A DNA stretch of 64,000 nucleotides from Streptomycetaceae bacterium (GTDB lineage: Bacteria; Actinomycetota; Actinomycetes; Nanopelagicales; Nanopelagicaceae): NCBI GenBank assembly GCA_027483765.1, contig JAIXTW010000011.1, positions 62,001 through 126,000 on the forward strand, given 5' to 3'. Positions 24,448-34,149 of the stretch are shown piece by piece. Under the pieces are notes generated by a model. It was not told the origin of the DNA. It did no database searches and saw nothing but the letters and a program-made list of their open reading frames with translations. A program made the translations under genes and the position numbers. The first letter of the stretch is position 1, and each line of letters starts with the position of its first letter.

Positions 24448-25403
24448 TGGCGGTCGGAATTTTATTGGTGGGCGGTATGGGTACCCGACTGAAGCCACTT
24501 ACCAACGAATCACCTAAACCGATGTTGCCTGTTGCTGGTCTGCCAGTTACTGAGCATCAGATACTTGCAGCTAAGCGCGCTGGAATTCATACACTCGTTC
24601 TTGCAACTTCATACCTCGCCGATATCTTTACCCCCTACTTTGGAGATGGAAGTAAATGGGGAATAAAAATTCTCTATGCAGTAGAAAAAGAGCCCCTCGG
24701 TACCGGCGGCGCCATTAGAAACGCAGCCGAGTTGTTACAAGGCGATGAACCAATCGTAATTTTCAACGGAGATGTTTTGAGCCGGCATTCAATTGCCGAA
24801 CAAATCAAGTTTCACCAGGATAAAAAAGCTGATGTGACTTTGCACCTCATTGAAGTCGATGATGCGCGCGCATTTGGCTGCGTGCCAACAGATGTAGCGG
24901 GACAAGTAACGGCATTCTTGGAGAAGATGGAGAACCCGGTCACGAATTTTATTAATGCCGGCTGTTATGTATTTAGTCCCGATGTCATTAAGGAGATTCC
25001 ACTGGGAGCTGTAGTCAGTGTTGAGCGAGAAACTTTCCCGGCGCTGATTGCACAGCACCGTCCTGTCTTTGCCTATAAAGAGCAGGCATATTGGCTCGAT
25101 GTCGGAACACCGGCGGCGCTCTTTAAAGGCTCTCGTGATCTCGTCGCTGGTCCTTACTTGGCGATGGCCGGTGCCACGATTGCCCAAGGAGCAGTGATTA
25201 CTGGCGGAACGGCGATCGGTGCCGACACATCCATTGCAGCTGGCTGCCGAATTGATGACTGCATCATCGGCGATAACGTGATCATCGATTCTGATGTGAA
25301 GTTGTCGCAATGTTTTATCGCTCCGGGAACGCATGTGACAACGGGGGTAGAAAAGTCGCACCGATACCTTTCCACAACTGCAGATCTCGCCATTTCGCTC
25401 TAA
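24447..25403 (+). CDS. Sugar-1-phosphate nucleotidyltransferase (GDP-mannose pyrophosphorylase-like)
   Basis: The 318-residue protein has the NTP-transferase signature LVGGMGTRLKPLTNESPKPMLPVAG, the sugar-binding LGTGGAIRNAA and FNGDVL, then a left-handed beta-helix C-terminus (ATIAQGAVITGGTAIGADTSIAAGCRIDDCIIGDNVII). It corresponds to the mycobacterial manB/rmlA2 (Rv3264c) position upstream of whiB2, so GDP-mannose or a related donor is likely. The phosphomannomutase at 30.7 kb supplies mannose-1-phosphate. The exact nucleotide is not certain from sequence. Confidence 0.85.
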   Translation: MAVGILLVGGMGTRLKPLTNESPKPMLPVAGLPVTEHQILAAKRAGIHTLVLATSYLADIFTPYFGDGSKWGIKILYAVEKEPLGTGGAIRNAAELLQGDEPIVIFNGDVLSRHSIAEQIKFHQDKKADVTLHLIEVDDARAFGCVPTDVAGQVTAFLEKMENPVTNFINAGCYVFSPDVIKEIPLGAVVSVERETFPALIAQHRPVFAYKEQAYWLDVGTPAALFKGSRDLVAGPYLAMAGATIAQGAVITGGTAIGADTSIAAGCRIDDCIIGDNVIIDSDVKLSQCFIAPGTHVTTGVEKSHRYLSTTADLAISL

Positions 25404-25419
25404 ATTCGCCGCAAATATC

Positions 25420-25450
25420 GACTTTTTACCCAAAAAATTCATAAAAAGTC
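25420..25450. terminator. AT-rich hairpin after the nucleotidyltransferase gene
   Basis: GACTTTTTA (25420-25428) and TAAAAAGTC (25442-25450) form a perfect 9-bp inverted repeat around a 13-base loop, 17 bases after the stop codon. It is A/T-rich with no long U tract after it, so termination is plausible but weak. It also insulates the whiB2 promoter that follows. Confidence 0.4.
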
Positions 25451-25462
25451 TCCATCTAGGAG

Positions 25463-25491
25463 TTGACTCCAAGGGATTACACCGGTGTAAT
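25463..25491 (+). promoter_or_regulatory. whiB2 promoter with perfect 16-bp palindromic operator
   Basis: TTGACT (25463-25468), a 17-bp spacer and TGTAAT (25486-25491) make a near-consensus sigma-70/HrdB-type promoter, 5/6 at each hexamer. The perfect palindrome ATTACACCGGTGTAAT (25476-25491) covers the end of the spacer and the whole -10. A regulator bound here would block RNA polymerase directly. Which protein binds it is unknown; WhiB2 autoregulation through a partner is one possibility. Confidence 0.7.
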
Positions 25492-25555
25492 TCATTCCTA
25501 GAGCGCGAGTGATTCACCATGAATCGCCCACCTAATGACTTGAGGAGATTTGCAG

Positions 25556-25864
25556 ATGCCAATCCGCCCAGAAGGAACATCGACTGGCAAGCCATCAGCC
25601 CCCACTGCTGGACCGACTATTCAATTAGCTAATGGAGAGAATTTTGAACTCTCCTGGCAAGAGCGTTCACTGTGCGCACAGACTGATCCGGAAGCTTTCT
25701 TCCCTGAGAAGGGTGGCTCGACTCGCGAAGCAAAGCGCGTCTGCCTCTCATGCGATGTCCGCCAGGAATGCCTTGAGTACGCGTTGGCTCATGATGAGCG
25801 ATTCGGTATTTGGGGCGGGCTATCAGAGCGCGAACGTCGTCGTCTTAAGCGCCGTCCTGCCTAA
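25556..25864 (+). CDS. whiB2: WhiB2/WhmD-like iron-sulfur transcription factor
   Basis: From ATG 25556 (SD GAGGAG eight bases upstream) the protein has 102 residues. It has four conserved cysteines (SLCAQTD, RVCLSCDVRQEC), the GIWGGLSE beta-turn motif and the basic RERRRLKRR tail. WhiB2/WhmD (WhiB of Streptomyces) acts with WhiA in cell division and septation. The long N-terminal extension before WQERSLC and the position upstream of DUF3499-pmmA match the WhiB2 class. The six-base longer TTG start of the track is not preferred. Confidence 0.9.
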   Translation: MPIRPEGTSTGKPSAPTAGPTIQLANGENFELSWQERSLCAQTDPEAFFPEKGGSTREAKRVCLSCDVRQECLEYALAHDERFGIWGGLSERERRRLKRRPA

Positions 25865-25918
25865 AGGCTTTCCAAAACACTTTTCGGCTCCACGCCGTAA
25901 TTTAGGTAGGTTCTTCTC

Positions 25919-28900
25919 ATGAGCGCTCCGCGAATTACGGCACTCCTGGTTGTCCATGATGGTGCAACCTGGTTGCCGGAAGTAGTTGCATCGCTCGCGT
26001 CGCAATCGGTGAGACCCAACCAAGTTTTTGCAATTGATACCGGCTCTCTCGATTCCTCGGTCAAGTTGCTCAAAGGCGCTCGCATTCCGGTTGCATCCAT
26101 TGATAGAGAAAGTGGATTCGGTGCAGCAATTGCTCATGGAATTTCACAACTACCTGCACTCATCAAAGATAGCGATGAATGGATTTGGATTTTGCACGAC
26201 GATTGCGTGCTTCATCCCCAAGCCTTGGAATCTCTGCTCGCGGCAATTGCCGATCGTCCAAGCGTTGTGATGGCCGGACCTAAATTACTTGGTTGGCATG
26301 ATCGAACCCACCTGATTGAATTAGGAATCAGTATCGCAACCAATGGTGCGAGATGGACCGGTCTTGAACCTTCTGAATATGATCAAGGTCAACACGATGG
26401 AGTCAAAGAAGTCCTTTCGGTCAGTACGGCAGGTGCTCTTATTCGTCGCGATGTCTTTGAAGAGCTCGGTGGCTTTGATCAAAATCTAGAACTCTTCCGG
26501 GATGATGTTGATTTTGGATGGCGCGTTCGCGTTGCCGGGCACTCGGTAATTGCCGTCTCCGATGCGATTGGATATCACGCCCAGGCTTCAGCCACTGAAC
26601 GACGAAGCGTCGATGTGCATGGTGCATTTCTTCACCGACCACTTCTTCTGGATCGGCGCAATGCGGCCTATGTCTTGCTCGCGAATTCAAGTGCCTGGTC
26701 GCTTCCAGGACTCGTCATTCAACTCTTTACCGGCGCACTCCTGCGCGCTATCGGATATCTATTTGCCAAACTTCCTGGTTATGCATCCGATGAAATTTTG
26801 GCTATCGGCTCTCTGATTATTCATCCGGCTGAACTTCTTTCAGCACGCAAGGCGCGCAAGAAACTGCGACTCATTTCTCCTGGCGTTGTAAAGGCCTTTA
26901 TCCCTTCTCGAACTTCGCAAATCCGCGCATCATTTTCTCGATTCGCCGCAACGCTACGCACAGCGATACTTCCTGACTCGCAATCCTATGACTCACCAAT
27001 TGTCAGTGATTTAGAGATTAATGAAGATGAAGATTTGCTCGCCCCCATTTCCAGAACGCCATGGAAATCTGTTTTTTATCGCCCATTGGTAATTGCAGCA
27101 ACCGTTGCGGCAGTGGTTTCTTTAGCATGGGCACGTAACAGATTTGGCTCACTCGCCGGTGGAGCGCTAGCTGAATCTCCGGCAAGTTTTCGCGATTTAA
27201 TAAAGCTTTATATTTCTAGTTGGCATGACGTGGGGATGGGCAGCGGCCAGTCAACACCTGTCTGGGTATTAGTTATTGGGCTCGCTTCATTGCTCACATT
27301 TGGAAATGTTTCACTTTTTATTACGCTTTTCTTTTTAGCTGCCCCATTCATACTTCTTCTCTCCGCTCATGCGTATCTACGGAAATTTACAGATAATTCA
27401 TGGCTATCAGCGGGGGCGAGTTTTCTTTATGCCTTCTCGCCAGTTGCTATTTCTTCTATAAATTCAGGCCGCCTCGGTGTTCTGGTTTTACTAGCGCTAC
27501 TTCCGTTTCTCATTCGACAATTTCATCAATGGCCAGAAATTGATCGATGGAGTTGGCGAAGCATCTTCGCGCACGGACTATTCCTCTGGTTCCTCTTTGC
27601 ATTTAACCCAATTGTTCTTCTTATGTTGATCGGCGGAATTGCTCTCTCAATAGTTGCTGACTTTAAGAAAGCTCAGAAGAACCACACCGATCCACTCTTT
27701 CGTGTTCGACTCGTGCGCCGAATCACTCTCTTAGGAATTCCATTCTTACTCGCAGCACCATCTTCATTTGGAATACTGATTCATCCCTCCCGAGTTCTCA
27801 GGGAGATTGGACTATCTGTTCCTGGCGGCGGCCCGAATCTTGCATTTCTGGCTAATCCAGGAGGTCCAGGTGCACTTCCGTGGTGGTGCATTAGCCCAGT
27901 TGTCGCAATCTTACTTCTTGCTTATTTCTCTACGACCGCTGCTCGAAAGTTTGCCCAACCTGGAATTGTCTTCTTACTCTGTGGCACGTTGCTCAGTGTG
28001 GCTGTCACGCCCGGAAACGGAACGCCACTGAGCACGCAGATTTCAGTTGCGGCTTTTATTTCTATTGCAACGCTCTTTTCGCTTACATCCGGTGTGGTGA
28101 TGTTCGACAAAATTAGGTCTCGGCTAGAGCAATCCCATATCGACTTTAGACACGTCTCGGTTGCAGTCATTCTTGCGGTGACTCTTATCTACAGCGCGAC
28201 ATCACTATCCTGGTTAATTTCTGCAGGTGCTAACTCTCCGTTGCAAACAGGTGGAAAGAACGTTCTACCTGCCTACCTATCGATTGAGACCAGCGCCAAA
28301 TCATTGGTGCTGCGCCCTTATATAAATAATGGTGAACAAACTCTGTCGTATTACATCTCGCGAGGAAGAGATGTAACACTCGGTGAACCAGATGTTGCAC
28401 CCACTGACACCGCGGTAATTTCTCAAGCAGTAGAAGGTCTCATCGACAATACTGGTGTTAGCTCAAGCAAAGTTTTAGCTACCTACGGAATCAAGTACGT
28501 CTTTCTTAAGAATCCAATTATTGAAGAAGTAGTTCAGACAATTGATGGCTTGGGTGGATTTACTCGTACATCTGCAACGAAGGCCGGCATAGTCTGGAAG
28601 GTAAGCGAGCTCACTGGACGCCTGATTCTGACCGACTACGCAGGTACCGTTTCAATAATCGAGAATAAAGGAATTACCGCAATTATTCCGCGTCCTGGAA
28701 CGCTGACTCTGACTGAAACCTTTAGCAACGGATGGAAGATTTACCAAGAGGGATTTGCCGCAGCGCGCATTGAAAATTCTGATGGACTTCCGACCTTTGA
28801 AATTACCAGCGCTGGAGAAGTCACCATCTTCCACGACGGCAGGCAGCGAAGAGCATGGATCTCGTTCTTCGTTATCTCCCTCATCACTGTCACCGTTTTA

Positions 28901-28954
28901 GCCCTTCCTGCTGGCCGTCGTAAACGTGAGATATCAGAGAGGGAACTCGCATGA
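25919..28954 (+). CDS. Giant GT2 glycosyltransferase with C-terminal multi-helix membrane domain (1011 aa)
   Basis: Residues 1 to about 250 are a GT-A transferase (TALLVVHDGATWLPEVVASLASQSV, IDTGSLDSS, ILHDDCVLHP, GGFDQNLELFRDDVDFGWRVRVAGH). After a linker come about 12 hydrophobic helices (residues about 390-770), then an extracellular domain of about 200 residues (VLRPYINNGEQTLSYYISRG ...) and a last membrane helix with a basic tail. It probably uses or flips a polyprenyl-linked sugar at the membrane. It lies between whiB2 and DUF5719 and overlaps the latter (ATGA). Similar giant enzymes sit at this place in other actinobacteria. Substrate unknown; mannan or cell-wall glycan synthesis is inferred from neighbours. 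Confidence 0.85.
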   Translation: MSAPRITALLVVHDGATWLPEVVASLASQSVRPNQVFAIDTGSLDSSVKLLKGARIPVASIDRESGFGAAIAHGISQLPALIKDSDEWIWILHDDCVLHPQALESLLAAIADRPSVVMAGPKLLGWHDRTHLIELGISIATNGARWTGLEPSEYDQGQHDGVKEVLSVSTAGALIRRDVFEELGGFDQNLELFRDDVDFGWRVRVAGHSVIAVSDAIGYHAQASATERRSVDVHGAFLHRPLLLDRRNAAYVLLANSSAWSLPGLVIQLFTGALLRAIGYLFAKLPGYASDEILAIGSLIIHPAELLSARKARKKLRLISPGVVKAFIPSRTSQIRASFSRFAATLRTAILPDSQSYDSPIVSDLEINEDEDLLAPISRTPWKSVFYRPLVIAATVAAVVSLAWARNRFGSLAGGALAESPASFRDLIKLYISSWHDVGMGSGQSTPVWVLVIGLASLLTFGNVSLFITLFFLAAPFILLLSAHAYLRKFTDNSWLSAGASFLYAFSPVAISSINSGRLGVLVLLALLPFLIRQFHQWPEIDRWSWRSIFAHGLFLWFLFAFNPIVLLMLIGGIALSIVADFKKAQKNHTDPLFRVRLVRRITLLGIPFLLAAPSSFGILIHPSRVLREIGLSVPGGGPNLAFLANPGGPGALPWWCISPVVAILLLAYFSTTAARKFAQPGIVFLLCGTLLSVAVTPGNGTPLSTQISVAAFISIATLFSLTSGVVMFDKIRSRLEQSHIDFRHVSVAVILAVTLIYSATSLSWLISAGANSPLQTGGKNVLPAYLSIETSAKSLVLRPYINNGEQTLSYYISRGRDVTLGEPDVAPTDTAVISQAVEGLIDNTGVSSSKVLATYGIKYVFLKNPIIEEVVQTIDGLGGFTRTSATKAGIVWKVSELTGRLILTDYAGTVSIIENKGITAIIPRPGTLTLTETFSNGWKIYQEGFAAARIENSDGLPTFEITSAGEVTIFHDGRQRRAWISFFVISLITVTVLALPAGRRKREISERELA

Positions 28955-30252
28955 AAAGCGATCGCACCTTTTTTATCGCGCTAATAACCGTTTCGATTTT
29001 GGCCGTTAGCAATCTGCTTAGCTTCACCGTTTCTACCTCTCGATTTAATCAGTCGTACCCATCTGTAATTTGCCCACCCAACACATCAGGGCTGACAACT
29101 GCAATTTCATTAACAGACCCAAAAACTCAGATTAGAAAAACAGGCACATCTTCACTGAAGACTCGTGAAGTGGGTATACGGCGGTATGCAATTGCATCGC
29201 AATCTGCTGTTATCGATGCTGGCAAAGTCACGCCAGTGGTGTGGCAGGTTCGCAAAGGAGTGTGGGCGGGGGCCGCTGCCTGCCAAGCACCAATTACTTC
29301 CCGATGGTTTGTTGGAGCCACGGCAGATATCACTTCTAAGGGTTCGCTCAATCTGGTAAATAGCGGACTAGGTAAAGCACTGGTACGCGTAACTGTGTAT
29401 AGCGAGAACGGAGCACTGACACCGAGAGATATTGCAGTGCGGGCAAATTCTTTTGCTCAAATTCCGCTACCCAATTTGGCGCCGGGCGCGAAATCTATTG
29501 CGATCCATATCGAAGCGTTATCGGGACGAATCAACGGTTTCGTCGTAGATGAGCGAGGTAAAGGGCTGAGATCTTTAGGTGGCGACATTGTTAACTCCAC
29601 CGATGATCCGGTCAAAAAGTTGCAGATTCCGGCAATCCCACAACAGCGCAAGAAGAAAACTGCAACTGCTCACACGCTACGCCTGCTGGTACCTGGCGAT
29701 ATTGATGCCCGCATTAGTGCTGAAATTCGTTCGACAGATGGAACCTTTGCACCAGTCGGGATAAATGGCAGAGTTATTGCTCACAATAAGGTCGTAGAGA
29801 TCCCCATGAAGATTTTGATGGCATCCGGAAAATTTGCACTCCATATTTCCTCTGACCAACCAATTCTGGGATCTGTCCTTTCTCCAACTGTGTCGCAAGG
29901 CAAGAGCGACTTTGTCTGGAGCACTGCCGTCCCTGACTTACAAGAATTCACCATGGCGACCACCGGATTAGCCCCTACTTTGGTCTTCACCGGAAAATCA
30001 ATCGCGGTAAAGCTCACAATCACTAGCGCCAATGGGAAATCTAAATCCATCAACGTCAAAGGCTCCGATATTGCGACATATGCACTCTCTGATTCGGCGC
30101 AATCCGTAAGCTTTTCAGCGATCTCACCTGGAACCTCTGGGGCTGCTCTGATTTCATCAAAGAGCGGTTACGGTTACGTGCCACTGACGCCGGGCAGCGT
30201 TCTCACAAAATCTTCAATTCCAGATTCAAATATTCGTGTGTTAAATCCCTAA
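28951..30252 (+). CDS. DUF5719 family exported protein
   Basis: The 433-residue protein has an N-terminal membrane anchor or signal (FFIALITVSILAVSNLLSFTV) and a long beta-rich extracellular region with SRWFVGATADITSKGSLNLVNSGLGKALVRVTVYSENG and FAQIPLPNLAPGAKSIAIHIEALSGRINGFVVDERGKG, characteristic of DUF5719. The family lies directly after the giant GT2 near whiB2 in actinobacteria. Function unknown; coupling by ATGA overlap suggests it partners with the glycosyltransferase at the outer face of the membrane. Confidence 0.8.
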   Translation: MKSDRTFFIALITVSILAVSNLLSFTVSTSRFNQSYPSVICPPNTSGLTTAISLTDPKTQIRKTGTSSLKTREVGIRRYAIASQSAVIDAGKVTPVVWQVRKGVWAGAAACQAPITSRWFVGATADITSKGSLNLVNSGLGKALVRVTVYSENGALTPRDIAVRANSFAQIPLPNLAPGAKSIAIHIEALSGRINGFVVDERGKGLRSLGGDIVNSTDDPVKKLQIPAIPQQRKKKTATAHTLRLLVPGDIDARISAEIRSTDGTFAPVGINGRVIAHNKVVEIPMKILMASGKFALHISSDQPILGSVLSPTVSQGKSDFVWSTAVPDLQEFTMATTGLAPTLVFTGKSIAVKLTITSANGKSKSINVKGSDIATYALSDSAQSVSFSAISPGTSGAALISSKSGYGYVPLTPGSVLTKSSIPDSNIRVLNP

Positions 30253-30283
30253 CTTTTATTGCCACACCGATAGCCTTATACAC

Positions 30284-30655
30284 ATGAGTTCGCCAGTACG
30301 TTCAGGACGTAGTTGCTCCCGTGTGAGTTGCTCGTCCACTGCATCGATGACTCTTACTTATATTTATTCCGAGTCAATGGCAGTACTCGGACCATTAGCA
30401 ACATTTTCAGAACCACACTCTTACGATCTATGCGATAAACATTCAGCCCGCCTTACTGTTCCCAATGGTTGGAGCGTTATAAAGCAGGCAGCGGACGAAA
30501 ACCAGAGCGGACCGAGTGAAGACGATCTGATGGCAATTGCCGATGCTGTACGGGAAGTGGCCATGAGCTCACGGGGAACTTCAACGGTTGCGCCGACAAC
30601 AACGTCACAATCAAGCGTGGGTCGGCGCGGCCATCTACGCGCAGTGCCATCCTAA
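30284..30655 (+). CDS. DUF3499 family zinc-ribbon-like protein
   Basis: The 123-residue protein reads RSCSRVSCSSTASMTLTYIYSESMAVLGPLATFSEPHSYDLCDKHSARLTVPNGWSVIK, the DUF3499 core with cysteines (CSRxxC and LCDKH) that could bind zinc. The C-terminal half is low-complexity and ends in GRRGHLRAVPS. The same gene (Rv3258c) lies between whiB2 and pmmA in mycobacteria. Function unknown. It ends 37 bases before the phosphomannomutase ATG. Confidence 0.9.
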   Translation: MSSPVRSGRSCSRVSCSSTASMTLTYIYSESMAVLGPLATFSEPHSYDLCDKHSARLTVPNGWSVIKQAADENQSGPSEDDLMAIADAVREVAMSSRGTSTVAPTTTSQSSVGRRGHLRAVPS

Positions 30656-30692
30656 TTTCTCATCTGCTCGCTTAATTCTTTACGATACCGAT

Positions 30693-32072
30693 ATGAGCGC
30701 ATCTATTTTTAAAGCTTACGATATCCGCGGGTTAGTTGATTCTGAATTGACACCGGATTTTGCATTCGCAACTGGAGTCGCATTTGCTCGCTTCCTAGAA
30801 ATCGAACGCGAGCCAGGAACAGTTGTCGTCGGTGAAGATATGCGCCCATCCTCGCCCGCACTTGCCACTGCATTTTCAGCAGGAATAACTTCCCAAGGTT
30901 TAGATGTAATTCGTATCGGGCTTGCTTCAACTGACATGTTGTACTTCGCGGCCGGAAAGTTGAATCTGCCAGGGGCGATGTTTACTGCCAGCCATAACCC
31001 TGCCGCTTATAACGGAATTAAACTTTGTTTTAGCGGAGCACGTCCCATTGGAAAAGAATCCGGTCTGCTCACAATTGAAAACTTCGTCTTGGAAGGAACT
31101 CCAATGGCGATGCGAAATCTCGGTGTTGAGAAAACGCAGAATATGCTTGAAGAATATGTTGACCATCTACTCACTCTGGTAGATGTCGCAGATATTCGCC
31201 CACTAAAAATAGTAATTGATGCTGGAAATGGAATGGGCGGATACACCGCACCAGCGGTATTTAAAAGACTTAACGCCGAGGTGATTGAGCTCTTTTTTGA
31301 ATTGGATGGAACTTTCCCTAATCACGAAGCAAACCCAATCGATCCAAAAAACTTAGTGGACCTTCAGAAAGCGGTAAAGAAGAACGGCGCTGATATCGGA
31401 TTAGCCTTTGATGGAGATGCCGACCGCTGCTTCTTAGTTGATGAAAAGGGTGAACTTGTAAACCCATCATCTTTGACATCGTTGATTGCTACACGCGAAC
31501 TGGCTAAACATCCTGGCTCGAATATTATCTACAACTTGATTTCCTCTCGCACAGTAAAAGAAGTTGTAGAAGAGAATGGCGGAACTGCCATCCGCTCCCG
31601 TGTGGGTCATTCGTATATTAAAAAACAGATGGCCGAAACAGATGCGGTATTCGGGGGAGAACACTCAGGACATTTCTACTTCAGAGATTTTTGGAAAGCG
31701 GACTCTGGAATGCTGGCGGCCTTACACGCGATTGCGGCGTTGGGCGAAGATAAAAAACCACTCTCGTCCCTACTGCAGGAATTTAATCGCTATCACTCCA
31801 GCGGCGAAATTAATTCAACAGTTGCAGATGCAAAAAAGGCTATGGATGTTATTGAAAAAATCTACGGAAAAGAGGATGGTGTCGAAGTCGACCATCTGGA
31901 TGGGCTGACAATTAATGGGGATACCTGGTGGTTTAACCTTCGAGCCTCCAATACTGAGCCACTCCTTCGACTCAACGTTGAGGCTTCAACGGAAGCCCGT
32001 ATGAAAAAGATTCGAGATGATGTACTTAACACGATCCGAGGGGACCTCGACATCCTCGTATTAATCCCTTAA
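30693..32072 (+). CDS. manB: Phosphomannomutase/phosphoglucomutase
   Basis: From ATG 30693 the protein has 459 residues. It has FKAYDIRGLVDSELT, the phosphoserine loop TASHNPAAYNGIKLC, metal loop FDGDADRCFLVD, sugar loop GEHSGHFYFRD and phosphate loop RASNTEPLLRLN. It interconverts mannose (or glucose) 6- and 1-phosphate for GDP-mannose, feeding the nucleotidyltransferase upstream. The track's 30588 start runs through DUF3499 in another frame and was rejected. The gene corresponds to mycobacterial pmmA (Rv3257c). Confidence 0.93.
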   Translation: MSASIFKAYDIRGLVDSELTPDFAFATGVAFARFLEIEREPGTVVVGEDMRPSSPALATAFSAGITSQGLDVIRIGLASTDMLYFAAGKLNLPGAMFTASHNPAAYNGIKLCFSGARPIGKESGLLTIENFVLEGTPMAMRNLGVEKTQNMLEEYVDHLLTLVDVADIRPLKIVIDAGNGMGGYTAPAVFKRLNAEVIELFFELDGTFPNHEANPIDPKNLVDLQKAVKKNGADIGLAFDGDADRCFLVDEKGELVNPSSLTSLIATRELAKHPGSNIIYNLISSRTVKEVVEENGGTAIRSRVGHSYIKKQMAETDAVFGGEHSGHFYFRDFWKADSGMLAALHAIAALGEDKKPLSSLLQEFNRYHSSGEINSTVADAKKAMDVIEKIYGKEDGVEVDHLDGLTINGDTWWFNLRASNTEPLLRLNVEASTEARMKKIRDDVLNTIRGDLDILVLIP

Positions 32073-32100
32073 CTAGTACGCTACTCCCATAGCCGACTAG

Positions 32101-33450
<1,350 letters not shown>

Positions 33451-33467
33451 ATGATTGTTAGTACTGC

Positions 33468-34148
33468 ATGACACTCATCATGGTCGTCGATGACGATCAA
33501 GATCTTTCGGAGATGCTTGGAATTGTTTTAACAAGTTCAGGTTTTGATGTTGATTTGGTGAGTCGTGGAGATGAGGCGCTGGAGGTATTTAGAAATAATC
33601 CTCCAGACCTCGTCCTACTCGATGTCATGTTGCCTGGAATTGATGGAATAGAAGTCTGCCGACTGATTCGAAAAGAATCCATGGTTCCGATAGTCATGCT
33701 TAGCGCCAAGGGTGAGACCCAAGATATCGTCCGCGGCCTGGAAGCAGGCGCAGATGACTACATGCAAAAACCCTTCCGAGATAAAGCTGAACTCATTGCA
33801 CGTATTCGTACTCGTCTACGTCGCACAAACTCTGATGTCACAGGATTACTTTCTATTGGTGATATCTCAATCGATGTCACAGCACATGAGGTTCGTCGCG
33901 GCACCAAACTCATTCAGTTGACTCGTCTCGAATTTGATTTACTCGTTGCCTTGGCGAAAGATCCTGGAAGAGTATTTACACGCGATGCCCTTCTAAGTGA
34001 AGTCTGGGGTTATCGTCAAACAACAGATACTCGCCTAGTTAATGTGCATGTGCAGCGATTGCGGTCAAAAGTTGAACATGATGCCGACCGTCCTGAGATT
34101 GTTATGACCGTCCGTGGAGTGGGCTATAAGGCGGGCGGCAACTCCTAA
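33468..34148 (+). CDS. mtrA: Response regulator MtrA
   Basis: The 226-residue OmpR/PhoB-type regulator has a receiver domain (acidic DDDQD, phosphoacceptor D52 in LVLLDVMLPG, K in QKPF) and a C-terminal winged helix (LTRLEFDLLVALAKDPGRVFTRDALLSEVWGYRQTTDTRLVNVHVQRLRSKVE). ALEVFRNNPPDLVLLDVMLPGIDGIEVCRLIR and DTRLVNVHVQRLRSK are typical of MtrA, the regulator coordinating cell division, wall homeostasis and DNA replication. mtrB follows after one base. Context (ahcY before, mtrB after) supports the call. Confidence 0.93.
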   Translation: MTLIMVVDDDQDLSEMLGIVLTSSGFDVDLVSRGDEALEVFRNNPPDLVLLDVMLPGIDGIEVCRLIRKESMVPIVMLSAKGETQDIVRGLEAGADDYMQKPFRDKAELIARIRTRLRRTNSDVTGLLSIGDISIDVTAHEVRRGTKLIQLTRLEFDLLVALAKDPGRVFTRDALLSEVWGYRQTTDTRLVNVHVQRLRSKVEHDADRPEIVMTVRGVGYKAGGNS

Positions 34149-34149
34149 T

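Noticed and set aside
24789-25595. 268-aa ORF antisense to the nucleotidyltransferase and whiB2 start
   Set aside because: Shadow of a real gene on the other strand: Cys- and His-rich, no family, and it crosses the whiB2 promoter.
30588-30692. Track N-terminal extension of phosphomannomutase
   Set aside because: It overlaps DUF3499 in another frame and the conserved protein begins at 30693.
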